Counted from the stretch's first letter, positions 45,801 to 57,790 are shown. The stretch: 64,000 nucleotides of DNA from Gonatopus flavifemur (GCA_018340375.1 JAFFJZ010000006.1:27534001-27598000); one strand, 5' to 3'. Made by a program: numbers and translations. Notes: a model not told the origin generated them from the letters alone.

Positions 45801-46266
45801 GGATAAATTTTTCATTAGAGTCCACGGTTGATTGATCATTCACATTTGAATAATTGACCAAATTTGGTGACAGGTTCGAATCAATACTAGTTATCACCGG
45901 ATGTAGCCTAATTAACAACAATGTTATTAAGTTAGATCAATGTTCAGGATAATGATGACGTTCTCTGCCGAGCATTCAGCTTTTATATACATCGGAAATC
46001 CAACACGACAAAATATGCTTGGTCCCAACATTGGTGTCGAAGATTCTATCAATGCTTAGTCAACTTAGGCTAACGAGACTTGGCATACCAAGCTTGACGC
46101 CGATCATGATGCAATTGTCAGTCTTGGCATTACGAGCTTAGGTAAGTGCACTTGAATTCCAATTAGCCGTTTGTCCAATAGTTCTTAGGTTCACTTGAAT
46201 TCTGTTTTCACATTATAGAATTTTGGAATGGAGTATCCTTGGCAACGAATCAACATGATATAAACA
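42863..46266. other. Repeat-poor spacer, no supported gene
   Basis: GC-richer sequence with CpG- and GT-rich stretches at 44900-45390 (GCGCGCGCCCACG, TGTGTTGGTGTGTGCGTG) could be a promoter of an unidentified transcript. A 17-bp direct repeat TTGTCCAATAGTTCTTA occurs at 45536 and 46171. Long frames at 43292-43888 (-) and 44903-45385 (+) have no recognisable content. Confidence 0.35.
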
Positions 46267-46570
46267 TTGAACAATACAACGCTGTACGCCAGGAGCTGTC
46301 AAGAACGAACTGAGGAGCTATCTGAGGGATGGCATAATCGTGTCCAACTCGTTGTAAGGCGTTATCATCCAAGTTTATATAATTTTTCAACTGATGAATT
46401 ACAAAAAGAGCAAGCAGATAGTGAGAGTATGTTGCGACAACTGGGCCTCGGCCAGAAAATAAAGAAGGCTCGGGTAACTAAAAACAGATGAACAAATTTT
46501 CAACATAGTTTCTAATTATGAAGAGATCATTGACTATTTAAGAATGATGGGATATAATTTGCATTTCTGA
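46267..46570 (+). pseudogene. MULE-type transposase C-terminal remnant
   Basis: The frame reads EGWHNRVQLVVRRYHPSLYNF, then TDELQKEQADSESMLRQL and GLGQKIKKA, the C-terminal signature of MULE transposases of the FLYWCH-associated type (EGWHNRF...HPSLYxFLxxLxKEQ). After a stop and a +1 frame change it continues EQIFNIVSNYEEIIDYLRMM to a TGA at 46568, the expected tail. The DDE catalytic core is missing. It is a dead fragment. Confidence 0.75.
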
Positions 46571-46715
46571 CTAGTAATCTTCTTTTGGATCTGATTTATT
46601 TTAGAAATATATCATTGGAACTTTTGTTCCCCAATCCATACAAAGAGTTCTTTAGGAGATACGAGCGGCTGGGCTCCTACCAATAATTGTTTCCAGACCA
46701 ACTACGTAAAAACCC

Positions 46716-46778
46716 AGATAGCGCAAGAATATCAAATTCGTTATAAAGTCTTTTAGAATTCCTGTATTATCTGAGAAA
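46716..46778. repeat. Small inverted element, CAGATAGCGCAAGAAT termini
   Basis: CAGATAGCGCAAGAATATC and AGAATTCCTGTATTATCTG are inverted; a miniature member of the 4031-5247 family. Confidence 0.55.
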
Positions 46779-47112
46779 TTCTTGAGACGCTGAAGAAGTG
46801 CTGTTTGAAAGGATATTTTGAATCAATGCATGTATTTTTTTATAGTTTATGCTGTAAAAATTATAGACATTTCTTTGAGAATTCGAACGAAACTCTTCAA
46901 ATCGATCAGGATTTCGTCGGTTTGTGTCTCTAGCTTGATGAATGCTGACGAGACCAGACAGGATTTTGACTCGGAACTGACAGGTTCTGTTTAGCAATGT
47001 TTGGCAGTGCGTGAGTTTTCAAAATCATGTACAGATCAAGCAATTTCAGACAGAACCTGACAGATCCGGCTCAAAATGTTGTCCGGTTCTGTCAGACATT
47101 TTGAATAGTGGG

Positions 47113-47820
47113 GATCCAGCGTCCCAGACAGCACTCGAATGTTTTGGAAACGTTCATACAACGTTTTCAAGTACATGTGGAATGTTCTTGGAAGGTTCTG
47201 AAACATTCATAAAATGTTTTCAAAACGTTTTTGGAAAGTGAAAATGTCCGCGAATGTTCAATTTATATTCTCAGAAGAAACTATAAGAACTTCATAAATT
47301 CGATTTCATTAATTATTAAAAATATATACAATTCCGTGGAATATTGAGTTTACAGTGTTGAAAGTGATGATGCATTTCAAGAATCGCTTTCATATCGATA
47401 TTGTCAATGCGGTACATAGAATATTATAAAATATTAACTGTTGGTTATGTTTACTTTAATGGAATGAATTCATCCATTAAAATCCATATCTGTTTCATAA
47501 TTCACTTTTCATAGAAAATCATCTACGTATGTACGTGATAAAAGATGTTTACTTAATAAAGTATCAAGTTTACTTAATAAGAATAAGCATTTTGTATAGG
47601 TTAAAAACCTAATATTGGTATTTTGTAGTATATTTTTTGCAAACATACCAATAAAGTTCCTCGAAACCAACAAAGAACATTCCTAAAATGTTTTATTCCA
47701 AACCAAATATCCAAGTTTCTGAAAAAACGTTTTCCTGCAAACTAAAACTCATAGAACCAAAGGGTACGTTTAATGAACGTGTTGAAAACTTTCGGTGCTG
47801 TCTGGGGTGACGCTGGTATC
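47113..47820. mobile_element. MITE, CCAGACAGCAC termini, GTTTTGAAAACG-rich
   Basis: GATCCAGCGTC-CCAGACAGCAC at the left mirrors GTGCTGTCTGG-GGTGACGCTGGTATC at the right. The body is rich in ACGTTTT/AAAACGTT words. Related fragments follow at 47836-47890, 47976-48060 and 48900-48955. Confidence 0.65.
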
Positions 47821-48501
47821 CCCCCTATAAGAACTCTTTGTGTTCTAAAAGAGTCCTCGAAGAGTTCGGATTTTTATGTGCTATCTGAGATATTTCGGAA
47901 TGTGAAATATATTTTCGAAGTTACACGATTAGAAGCAGATATCTCTGTTTTTATTTTGTATTCACTCCTATGTAACTCGGATAGCACTGGAACGTTCTTC
48001 GGACGTTCAGAAAACGTACTTGGTTACAAGAAGAACGTTCAAAAACTGTTCCAGGACGTTTGAAAAATGTCACATTGACATTTCAGGGATGTACAAATGT
48101 CCGGTAGTATCATAGTCTTATTTAAGTTTCCATGGAATGTTTATGAAACTTGTTAAAGATCAAACTTGTGCCAAATCTTTGCATATTCTCAATTTCGAGG
48201 AGATGCGAATGAACTGCGGTGAAGCCTGTATCGATAGATTTGATAAATTACATTTGCATCTCTTTAATACATTGCAGGTATACTCAGTGAAATTTTGTTT
48301 CGCTATGAATTCATTCTTGATAACTTACATTCTGCCAATAGTTTTGAATTTCTGGAATGGAATGTTTCCAAATATTCGATATGAAACATATTTTTATGGT
48401 TGTCTGGTACTTTTTTCCCTAGTAAAACTATAAATATACATTTGTATGGGTTAGAGATAAAATACTTGATAGTTTTCATATAACGTACATATGAAAACAT
48501 A

Positions 48502-48800
48502 CACGGAGAAAATGATTTGACGAAAGATTCATTCCCCAAAGCTGAGTAAAACGAGGACATGGTGGCATTTCGGTGAGGTTTCAAATTCCATTGACTCCGT
48601 TTTACTCGACTGCAGATGAAAATTCATTCGAATGTTCTCATTATCTTCACAAGTTGAGTATTGTAAAGGAACATTTGTATGAATTTTCATCTGTTGTCGA
48701 GTAAAACGAAGTCAATGGAATTTGAAACCTCACCGAAATGCCACTATGTCCTCGTTTTACTCAACTTTGGGGAATCTTTCGTCAAATCATTTTCTCCGTG
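48502..48800. repeat. Palindromic MITE with CACGGAGAAAATG termini
   Basis: Arms of about 110 bp: CACGGAGAAAATGATTTGAC pairs with GTCAAATCATTTTCTCCGTG, and CGAGGACATGGTGGCATTTC with GAAATGCCACTATGTCCTCG. It is inserted in decayed CCAGACAGCAC-family sequence. Confidence 0.85.
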
Positions 48801-48953
48801 TAGCATGTGTAAACAATGGCCCCAAAACGTGCTCCCCAACACATTAAATGAATGTTCCTAAGTTGTTTGGAAAATGTGCTTTTGGAAACCAACATCTGTG
48901 GGGCTTTGAACACGTTTTGAAAACATTTTTGAGAACTTTCGGTGCTGTTTGGG

Positions 48954-49874
48954 AAGGGTGCGAAGTCCACTCTTCGAAGGGAGTTGCAGTACGTATTTCA
49001 CTCGAATGAATTTGGAGAGTGAATTTTAGGATTCAAATCGTTTGAATATTCATTACATTTATTGGATTGTACACCCTCATCTTCCGGGGTATAAGAATAA
49101 TGGCAAACTTCGAAAAGTCTCCACCGCGTTGATTCGATATCACTCTACGAGTTCCGTGATCGTACGAACCGATATAAACTCCTCAATGAAGGAAAATGAA
49201 AGAAGGTTTTTCCAGATACAGGTTCACGAATTCACTGTTACCATTACCGGGATTACTACGTTACGACCAAAGACAAAGGGAAAGGGAGAAAAAGCAGCAC
49301 GTACATGATATCTCTTCGCACGTGTTGTCCCCTCATTGGTCGAGGGTACAGAGATTTCCGCCGCTTGCTAAACGGCAGGGAGATATTCTCTCCCTTTTAG
49401 TGGATCGATAATTTGCATCATCCTACATGCCTATACATTTCAGGAGTGTAGCAACGGAATGAATTCGTTGGTCTGAACTTGACGACTGGTCTCGATGATG
49501 TGAAGTGTAAATGGCTACTACAGGGTGATTCAAAATATCCTGATCCTTGGCGGAATTTGGAATCGAATCCTGCTTTCGCCAGGATTGATTTTTCCAAATC
49601 TGAAGGATCTTTTTACCTAAAGTACTCTTTGTGGATACAAAAATGATATGCGGCGAGTAACAAATTGAAACGAATATGCAGTACAATAATTACTTTCACA
49701 ATATCGTCATAATCTACACTCGTAAAAATGGCAGTCGTCTGAAACATATTCCGTTTCACTGGTGACAAAATCGCAAATCTTCTCACAAGACGGTATTCAT
49801 CTCACATCAAGAAAAATGTTTCTAATCTGCTCCCAAGCAAGTGAGTTTGAGTATTTTTCCCCCGTCTTATCAGA
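48954..49874. other. Spacer without supported features
   Basis: Apparently unique sequence. A GC-richer stretch at 49290-49400 (TCTCTTCGCACGTG, CATTGGTCGAGG) looks promoter-like but nothing downstream is recognisable. Confidence 0.3.
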
Positions 49875-50000
49875 ACCACGTTGAAAGAATACATTGATCT
49901 AATTGAATCTCATTGACAAATCCTTCAATAGGATTTGGTCAGAACATTGTACAAGATTCAATGAGATTTGGCGAGAATCAATGATTTTGTTCAACCCGGG
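49875..50000. repeat. MITE, CCTGGTTAAAAGAAYCC family, degraded
   Basis: ACGTTGAAAGAATACATTGA at the left and GATTTTGTTCAACCCGGG at the right, with 'gatttggtcagaacattg' inside. Confidence 0.55.
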
Positions 50001-50323
50001 CCGACTTGTCATTAGACAAGTTTCGTTTTACTAACAGAAGAAGTCGTCTCGTAGTGAAATGGAATCGTTTAAGACGATTCCCGTTTGACAGTATTTTGAA
50101 ACGGGATCTCGTCTTATGCTTATTCAGCTTCGTTCCATCATTACACGGTATTTTTTTGAGTGTATGGGGAAATGGAAAAACGGGCCGGTACTGGCTCAGT
50201 ACTGACAAATCCGAAGCTAACAAAGCCATCACTTTTATGCCTTCCTCAAGAATTCCTAAATGCTATCTAAGAAATACACACACAGAAAGGTTCTCTAATT
50301 CTAACAAAAATTTCATTATTATG

Positions 50324-50643
50324 ACAGGGTTCAGACAGAACTGGAATTCCGGGAAATTCGGGAAAACTCAGGGAAATAAAAATTGGACTCAAAACACCGG
50401 GAATTCTCAGGGAAATCACTAAAATTTTATCAAAATAAAAATTTGTTCATTTATTCTATTTTTCATTCTCTACAACATATTTTCTTTATTTTTAATCGTG
50501 GAATCTTAGAAATTATACACTAAGGAAAAAATGTTTAGCGACACATTCATGATCCAACGATTTCTGAAAATCAGAATTTTACTCAGGAAAATCACAGGGA
50601 AAACTCAGGAAAATTGATTGAACGAAACTTGTCTGAACCCTGT
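50324..50643. repeat. MITE, ACAGGGTTCAGACA termini
   Basis: Perfect ends ACAGGGTTCAGACA / TGTCTGAACCCTGT enclose CAGGGAAA and GGAAAACTCAGG words. 320 bp, non-coding. Confidence 0.75.
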
Positions 50644-51745
50644 ATGAGAAAATTTGTTTCTCAACATAGGGACAATTTTGATTTTTCTTCTGATAAGAAG
50701 ACGTTAGAACATTGAAACTTGGATCAAGAAAAATAGTCTTCATATACACACTGATAAGCATTTTTCAAATAAGACTCAGAGATTTTTTTGATGCAGGGAA
50801 GTTTTTATTGAAGGTAATGAAATCTTTCTTCTAACTCAGATGTCCTATGTAACATTTTTAAATAAGTTTCATATTAATTCTTGTTTCAAACTCGTCTGAT
50901 AGATATCTGAAAGTGTTGTACAAGATATCGCAAGACACAAAATGTTCAATGGTTACGATAATTGATTTTTTTTCAAACAAAATATTAGTGTATCGTTTGG
51001 GACGGTATCTGGCACACGGGACACTGCTTTATCTGATTATCACGGTTTTGAAGTTTATAATTACTATTCCATTTGACAACACGATACATTGGAATCAATT
51101 TTGAAGACTCTATCACTAGGGGAGCGTATCGTTTTCGCGTCGCCTTTAAGAATATTCATCTAGTTTTAGCATATAAGAACATTCCTCTTACCACAAGAAA
51201 TAAACATTCTTACGTTAAACAAACGTCAAACTACTGCTTTTTGGTCGGCCACTATTTGTTTCCTGGGAAGAAAATCGATATCAAGAATAAAATCATCATT
51301 TCTGTGAGTGCATCCGTGAAAAAGGTTACAAAAATCGACGCATTAGAGATCATTTCAACATCTGTCGGATAACTTTATGACAGTTTCCAATGTTGGCCGA
51401 AAAATTGTTTCCTGGGGTAACACAGTATCCTTCATAAAAACGGATTTACAATCGGATATGAAAGTATTAGAGTGTGCCATATTTAATCGGAAATTCATTT
51501 CGATGGACAATTCAACTTTCAACGACGTACTACGCAATCCTTCAATGAAAATATTCATATCTCTCGCAATTTCTCATCAAAAGTTGTCTTCGTTTATTAC
51601 ATATCTCCCGATAGAGCCCTGTGGGAAATAAAAATTCAAATTCATTTAAAGCAGTATCCAATGCACAATTCGCGTATGCTTCGAATCCCTCCGCAATCAA
51701 CATTTCTGTATAAACCACATATCTCTCACGATTTGTTGATATATA

Positions 51746-53778
51746 CAAGGTGGGGCATTTAAAGTGTCGCGGGCGTTTTTTCCAAAAATAAAGTGAGATA
51801 CGAGAAAATTTTTCGGACAAAAGTTGTAGGGTACCGAGGGGGACATCCGATGGTGGCCTTGGCTTTGACCTCAAATCTCATCTTCAAGGGCATTCTGAGA
51901 TCAACTCTTGTTTTTTAAATAGCATCTCATATTTTTTATTGCAGATTTGGATTCTAGGTCAAAAACCAAGAAACTTTTGTCTGAACCATTTTCCTCAAAT
52001 CCGCAAAAATGGCGCTCTAATCGATATTGTTCCATTTTGAATCTGACATTCGAATAACTCGAAAACGAAGGGTCTTGCAAAAGAATGTTTCGTACAAAAG
52101 TTGTCAATACACAACACATTTCAATCGTCTACATTACCACCATTCAGAGCTCACGCGATGTAAACAAACGACGGGGTTCAGTGAAAATTCACGATTTTGA
52201 AAGTCAGTTTGTCAGTTACATTTGATTATTACTTGGTTTATGACAAATTGAAAATCATGGATATCCGATACACGGTTTCTGAAAAGATCGATATGATCTA
52301 CATTTACGGTGAAGTGCATAAGAACCCCAGACAAGCATATGACTTGTATGCAGAACGATTTCCTGAAAGAACAACGCCATCCATTAGGTATTTTCAACGC
52401 ATTACAAAATTATTCTCAGAAACGGGAAGTGTTACAAGGGAAAAACGACATCGAATGAGAACTGTTAGCGGAGAAAATGCGGAAGTTAATGTACTAGCTG
52501 CAGTAGCCAATAATCCACACGTGAGCTCTCGTGAAATTGAACTCCATTCGGGAATTTCTCGAAGAACTGTTCTTCGAATACTGAAACGTCACAAATTCCA
52601 TCCGTATCACATTTGTTTGCATCAAGATCTTCACGGTGATGATTTCGAAAATCGTGTACAGTTTTGTCGATAGGGTCTAGCGCAAATGCACAATAACAAC
52701 TTCATCAACATATTATTTTCTGATGAGTCGACGTTCACCAATCATGGTCAAGTAAATCGACATAATATGCATTACTGGGCGACAGAAAATCCAAGATGGT
52801 TACGTCAAGTAGAGCATCAAAGACAATGGGCTGTGAATGTTTGGTGTGGTATTTTTCGATCTCGAGTAATTGGACCGTACTTCATTGCAGATACGCTAAA
52901 TGGAGAGAAGTACAGACATTTCTTAGATCAAGTACTTCCAACATTACTTGAAGACATACCTATTCAGGAACGATTGAATATGTGGTATCAACACGATGGT
53001 TGTCCATCCCATTATGCAGTCACAGCTCGAGAAATATTGGACAGAGATTATCCTGGACGATGGATAGGACGTCGTGGACCAGTTCATTGGCCTGCCCGTT
53101 CTCCGGATCTTACTTCTCCAGATTGTTTTTTATGGGGATACATAAAAGATACAGTTTATCAACAAGCACCGACTACACCTGAGAATATGCGTCAACGAAT
53201 CATCAATGCATGCGCGAGCATCAATGAAGATATTTTAGCACGAGTTCAGCAATCTTTTGTAAAACGTTTTGAAATGTGTATTGAAGTCGAAGGCCATCAT
53301 TTTGAGCATCTACTGCATTAAAATTATCCAAGTGATGTAGACGATTGAAATGTGTTTGTGTTTTGTCTGTTATACCCCATCACCTCCGTTTCAGTTCAAG
53401 GGGTCCCCCTTGGAATCAGACAACTTTTGTCCGAAACATTCTCCTCCAAGACCCTTCGTTTTCGAGTTATTCTAATGTCAGATTCAGTATGGAACAATAT
53501 CGATTAGAGCGCCATTTTTGCGGATTTCAGGAAAATGGTTCAGACAAAAGTTTCTTGGTTTTTGACCTAGAATCCAAATCTGCAGTAAAAAATATGAGAT
53601 GCTATTTAAAAAACAAGAATTGACCTCAGAATGCTCTTGAAGATGAGATTTGAGGTCAAAGCCAAGGCCACCATCGGATGTCCCCCTCGATACCCTACAA
53701 TTTTTGTCCGAAAAATTTTCTCCTATCTCATTTTATTTTTGGAAAAAACGCCCGCGACACTTTAAATGCCCCACCCTG
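51746..53778 (+). mobile_element. rosa-type (DD41D) Tc1/mariner transposon, full length
   Basis: 2033 bp flanked by TA (51744-51745, 53779-53780). The termini are CARGGTGGGGCATTTAAAGT inverted, and the inverted repeats are long: roughly 51746-52137 against 53330-53778, with about 50 extra bases in the right arm. Between them lies one transposase frame (52257-53321). Long TIRs and a 41-residue D-D spacing place it in the rosa/DD41D group. Both ends and the target duplication look intact. Confidence 0.88.
52257..53321 (+). pseudogene. rosa-type transposase with a single stop codon
   Basis: 354 residue positions from ATG (MDIRYTVSEKIDM) to TAA, interrupted once by TAG at 52671-52673 (position 139). 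There is no frameshift: the frame is the same on both sides. N terminus: two helix-turn-helix units (PSIRYFQRITKLFSETGSV; VSSREIELHSGISRRTVLR). Catalytic triad: D156 (LFSDEST), D247 (WYQHDGCPSH) and D289 (SPDLTSPDCFLWG), with 41 residues between the last two. The cut-and-paste enzyme would act on the flanking long TIRs. As read, only a fragment lacking all catalytic Asp residues is made, so this copy should be inactive unless the stop is read through or is a sequencing error. Confidence 0.9.
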
Positions 53779-53780
53779 TA

Positions 53781-54760
53781 TAATGGACATACGTGTACCT
53801 GGAATCACAGTGAATCAATTTTCCTGTTGCGTTATATTAAAAATACTACCAAAAATCTGTGGTCTCAAATTTCATATCTCTTAGTTATACACGCTTGATG
53901 AAGATTCCATCACTATACAATTCTACAAACAAATTGAAATTAGCTCAGTCAATTTCAAAGTCATGAGTTCAAAGCGTAACAACTAAAATGTACGAAACAC
54001 ATTGAAGAGACAAGGAAAATCTATTAGTATTTTATAGTTTTCACGAGCGATCAAATGACCTTTCAAGAGTTGTTTAATGAAAGTACATTTTCCAGTATTT
54101 TACCTGGCCTGGTTCATGTAAATGGCGATACAGATAATTATAGGTTCAACAGGGTGTCTACTGATACTCGAAATACAGAAAATACTGGAATTTCTTACCA
54201 GAAAGTTACACAGTGAAAAATTTTGTATATTTTGAACAAAAAAAATCTATCAAATCAACACAAAAGTATTAAATTCACACTGAAAATCTGTGAATTTCAG
54301 AATTTGGTATGTTGTTTTCAACACAAACTACATATGAGTGGACCTCCTGTGACACAAAATTCTTCGCTGTGTAGTTCTAAAAGCCAACCATCAGTTAATT
54401 TCACGTAGAAACGATGAATTTTTAAAAAAATTGACCAATTTTTAGTGGAATATTTCCTTCTTTTTTTTTCTTATTTTAAATCGAGTACTCATTATTGCCC
54501 TGTTGCAGAATAAGCCTTTCGCCTCATATCAAGGGGTATAATGAATTCAGTGATGATATTCATTCTGCAAAAATAAGACTTCATGCCAACTCTGGTGAAA
54601 ATGGAAGCGGAAAGGAAGAGTAAACGAAGCTTATGTTGGAGAGTAACCGAAACGTTAATGATAAGTATACGAAGCTTGAATGGGAGGAGTACAGAAAGTA
54701 TGTGAAGAGGGAATTGAAACAAAGGAAGCGGATGAAATTCATGAAATCTACATAAAAAAA
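53781..54760. other. Spacer, scattered repeat fragments
   Basis: No gene is supported. GGTGAAAATGGAAGCGGAAAG near 54595 is a fragment of the CCCTGGTGAAA family seen at 55061-55354 and 57814-57961. Confidence 0.35.
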
Positions 54761-54838
54761 TTGCACACCATAGCCAGAATCGAACTGATGACTTTCACCA
54801 TGGTAGACGAGGGTTTTATCCACTGAGCCATGAATCGT
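54761..54838 (-). repeat. tRNA-derived SINE-like sequence
   Basis: On the minus strand TGGCTCAGTGGATAAAAC (A box) and AGTTCGATTCTGG (B box) have tRNA-like spacing and are followed by a T7 run, a Pol III terminator. The anticodon arm is not convincing, so I call this SINE-like rather than a tRNA gene. Confidence 0.6.
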
Positions 54839-54936
54839 CGTTGGGATAAATTGCTTGGAGATATTATTTGACCTCAGAATAGGTATGATTCGCATATGCT
54901 TAATGTAATTTACTATTACTTTACATGAAGGGCGTG

Positions 54937-55531
54937 CACTCGGAGAAAAAAAGTTGCTGAAACCGCGAACCTCGAAGATTTGCTTTGCTGATATGGCAAA
55001 ACTTGTTGCTGAATTAGCAAATAATTTGCTGTCACAGCAAAAATCTTGCTCTTTTAACAACCCTGGTGAAAGGGAAGCGTGTCATAAAGAGTAACGGAAG
55101 CGTGAGCATGTTTCAGATAACTTTCCTAATACTTCTCATATACTTCCTATCCACTCTTGGATTACGCTTCCGTGCGTAAAGCCCGGTTTCTATGAAATTG
55201 GGGTTTCTTCTGATACGCTTGACACACTTCAAATATACGTTCGAACCACTCTTAATGTTCCACTTGACGCTCGGTATACGCTTAAATCCACGTTCCAAAT
55301 ACTTTCCAACTACGTTCCTGACACTTTCTATTACACGCTTCCCTTTCACCAGGGAAGCGCTTGCCATTCAGCACTCCGAGATTGTAAATATACAGACAAG
55401 TAGGAAATTTGGCTGAATTAGCAAATATCATGCTAAAATAGCAGAATTTTTGCTGCGACAGCAACCGTTTCGCTAATTTAGCAAAGCAGATTTTTCGAAA
55501 TCGCTTTTTCAGCAAGAATTTTTCTCTGCGT
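54937..55531. mobile_element. MITE, GAGAAAAA termini, interrupted by a nested MITE
   Basis: Left end CACTCGGAGAAAAAAAGTTGC and right end GCAAGAATTTTTCTCTGCGTG are inverted. Both arms are rich in TTGCTGNNNTAGCAAA words. The 55061-55354 element lies in the middle. Confidence 0.65.
55061..55354. repeat. Nested MITE, CCCTGGTGAAAGGGAAGCG termini
   Basis: CCCTGGTGAAAGGGAAGCGT at the left and ACGCTTCCCTTTCACCAGGG at the right (one base apart in the alignment). The interior is full of TACGCTT/AAGCGTA words. A relative is at 57814-57961. Confidence 0.75.
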
Positions 55532-55559
55532 GTGTGAAACGGGATCGAGAGATTATAAA

Positions 55560-55799
55560 CCCTGGTCAAAAGAATCCATTGAATCTGACAAATGAAATGC
55601 AATGAGATTTGGTTAGAACATTGTCCAAGTTCCATCGTAGTTTAGTCAGATTAATTTGGCCAGATTCAACAAGATTCACATGAAAGTTCTGACCAAATCT
55701 CATTGAAAAATCACTGGTGAGATTTGGTCAGAACATTGTCTACGTTTAATTGTAATTTAATGAGAATTGGTCAGAATCAATGGGTTCTTTTAACCAGGG
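55560..55799. repeat. MITE, CCCTGGTTAAAAGAAYCC family, full copy
   Basis: CCCTGGTCAAAAGAATCCAT and ATGGGTTCTTTTAACCAGGG are inverted. The arms contain GAGATTTGGTYAGAACATTG. It appears to be one of the two fullest copies in the window. Confidence 0.8.
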
Positions 55800-56172
55800 A
55801 AGCGTATATGGAAGGTATGATTTCATCATTTTACAGCAAGCGGGCATCACACGCTTCACGAAGAGGGAATTGAAACATTTTTCGCTTCGTATGCGCTTCG
55901 TGTATACTCTTCATTTTCACCAGGGAAGAGTGAAATTAAAAAAGTATTGCATAATTTGAAAAATACTTGTCGCACAAATGTTCTCCTTTTTTTCTTAGAA
56001 ATCGAGTGTCCATACCGTTTCAGTTGGTTCTTAAATTTCCTTATAATATGCCCTGTTTTGCGTACTTCAAATACTAGAAATATTGGAAAAATACTGGGAT
56101 TTGAAAGTTTGTCCTGGGGTTTTTATCGAATGATATCCGTGATAGGAAACATGGTTTGCAAAAAGTGTCAAA

Positions 56173-56362
56173 CCCGTACAGCACAACCACCGAATTTTAT
56201 TGAAAACAAAGGGGGCGGACAAATCCACGTCGCCTCTCCGTTGCCTCAACGGAGACTCTCCCTTATTTCTCCCTTATTTCCACGGCTCTCACTTCTCCAC
56301 TGATTCTCCACCTCCAGTCCACCGAAGTCCTGGGTGGAGAATCGGTGGTTGTGCTGTACGGG
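56173..56362. repeat. MITE, CCCGTACAGCACAACCACCG family, short copy
   Basis: CCCGTACAGCACAACCACCG and CGGTGGTTGTGCTGTACGGG are exact inverses. The interior right arm matches 4890-5016, but the left arm is mostly deleted. Confidence 0.85.
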
Positions 56363-56392
56363 AAACTGACGATCAATTTCAATTCATCTTAT

Positions 56393-57034
56393 GGGGCATC
56401 CATTAATTACGTGAGGTATTCAAGGGGTGGGTTGGGGGGGGGGGGATCAAGCTAGATCTTCCCAAATCTCACTTCACTGAAAAAAAAGCAGGTCACAGTT
56501 ATCAAATGATATTCTTGAATATGACCAATCAAATATTCGATAACATTAATTGAATATCAATAATATCTATTAAATATTCGATAATTATAAACATTATTGA
56601 ATATTCGATTAATGTTATCGAATATTCGATCGGTCATATTCAAAAATATCATTTGATAACTGTTACCAGCCTTTTTTTCAGGGTTGGGGGAGAGGGGTGT
56701 TTCAGCAAATATCACGTGATTTTTTTTCTAGCAGAAAACGTTGTAAAATTGCGTGAAATTATTTTGAAAAAATGTTGACAAATTCAATTTCATCATTGTG
56801 ATTTTGAATTACGGTGATATTCTCGAATACTGGTATTTGCTAGTCTTGAATAAAAGTAATGGACCGAATTGTGTCTTTATTTTTTCTTTAATAATCCAAC
56901 GCCCAAAACACAAATTTTGAAAAATCTCACGTGAGATTAGGAGAGGGGGAAGAGAGTTACCGAAAATCTCACCAGGAGAGGAAGAGGGGTCAAAAAATCC
57001 TGAAAAATGTCTCACGTAATTAATGGACTCCCTC
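56393..57034. mobile_element. MITE, CCATTAATTACGTGAG termini, with nested palindrome
   Basis: GGGGCATCCATTAATTACGTG at the left and CACGTAATTAATGGACTCCC at the right are inverted. AAATCTCAC/GTGAGATT words occur in both arms. Another palindrome (56475-56682) is inserted. A run of G (12 long) sits near 56437-56448. Confidence 0.7.
56475..56682. repeat. Nested palindromic MITE of ATTCGATA words
   Basis: CACTGAAAAAAAAGCAGGT and ACCAGCCTTTTTTTCAGGG bound arms with CAGTTATCAAATGATATT / AATATCATTTGATAACTG and repeated AATATTCGATAA. Confidence 0.75.
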
Positions 57035-57575
57035 TCATACGTTTTCTTGAATTTTTCCTCAATTCTTCTGACTTTTTGTAATCGGTCATATCATGAAATT
57101 CAGATTATGGATCACAATTATGATAATTGGGGGAAAGTTCGGGAAAAAATGAATAAATCAATACCCACACTAGGCTGATCCTGGTCAAGCTTATGCTGGT
57201 CGGGATGATGCAAATTTCAAATCGTCATAACTCAAGGACTAAGAACGGGAGATTATAAGCTCATAAATAATGGGATCAATGCGGTTAACCAGACAGCGCA
57301 ACGTGCCACTTGAACCTTTATGGAAGATTTATAGAACGTAAGGGAGGTTTTGTGAATCTTCAGGAAATGTCCTAGAGACACATTTTGCTGTTAGGGTAGG
57401 TTCAGGATCTGGAACTGGGAATATTGTGAAAATCTGTGTTTTTTTTTGTTTGTAATTAAACAAACCAGGCGTAAAAGATTCTGCAGAATTTTTCATAGAA
57501 ATTTCACGAAGAAATAGGATTTCTATAAAATTCCATAGGAAGTTTAAGTAGAAAAACACACTGAGAAAAAAATAT

Positions 57576-57790
57576 GTTGCTGAAGTTTTAACCGTTTATT
57601 GAAACGAAATAGTAATCAAATAACAAAATACATAACTGTTGAAGAGTCAAAAGTTTTCAGTAGATTCTTTGAACGATGTTTGCAGCTAATTAAGGAGTTA
57701 ATTTGAGAAGATAAATAACGATGATGTATTAGATCTTGTGAGTTTGAATCTTCGTTTCGTTACTATGAAAGATTCAAACTTCCATGAAAT
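57576..57790. repeat. MITE, GTTGCTGAAGTTTGAATCG family
   Basis: GTTGCTGAAGTTTTAACCG and TTTATTGAAACGAAATAG at the left, TTCGTTACTATGAAAGATTC inverted at the right. The internal words match 3127-3337 and 20449-20645. Confidence 0.7.

Noticed and set aside
50913..51631. Adjacent plus-strand frames as a gene before the rosa element
   Set aside because: No splice logic, domain or composition shift; an AT-rich spacer explains them.
54761..54838. A functional tRNA gene
   Set aside because: A and B boxes are present but the acceptor and anticodon stems do not pair convincingly.
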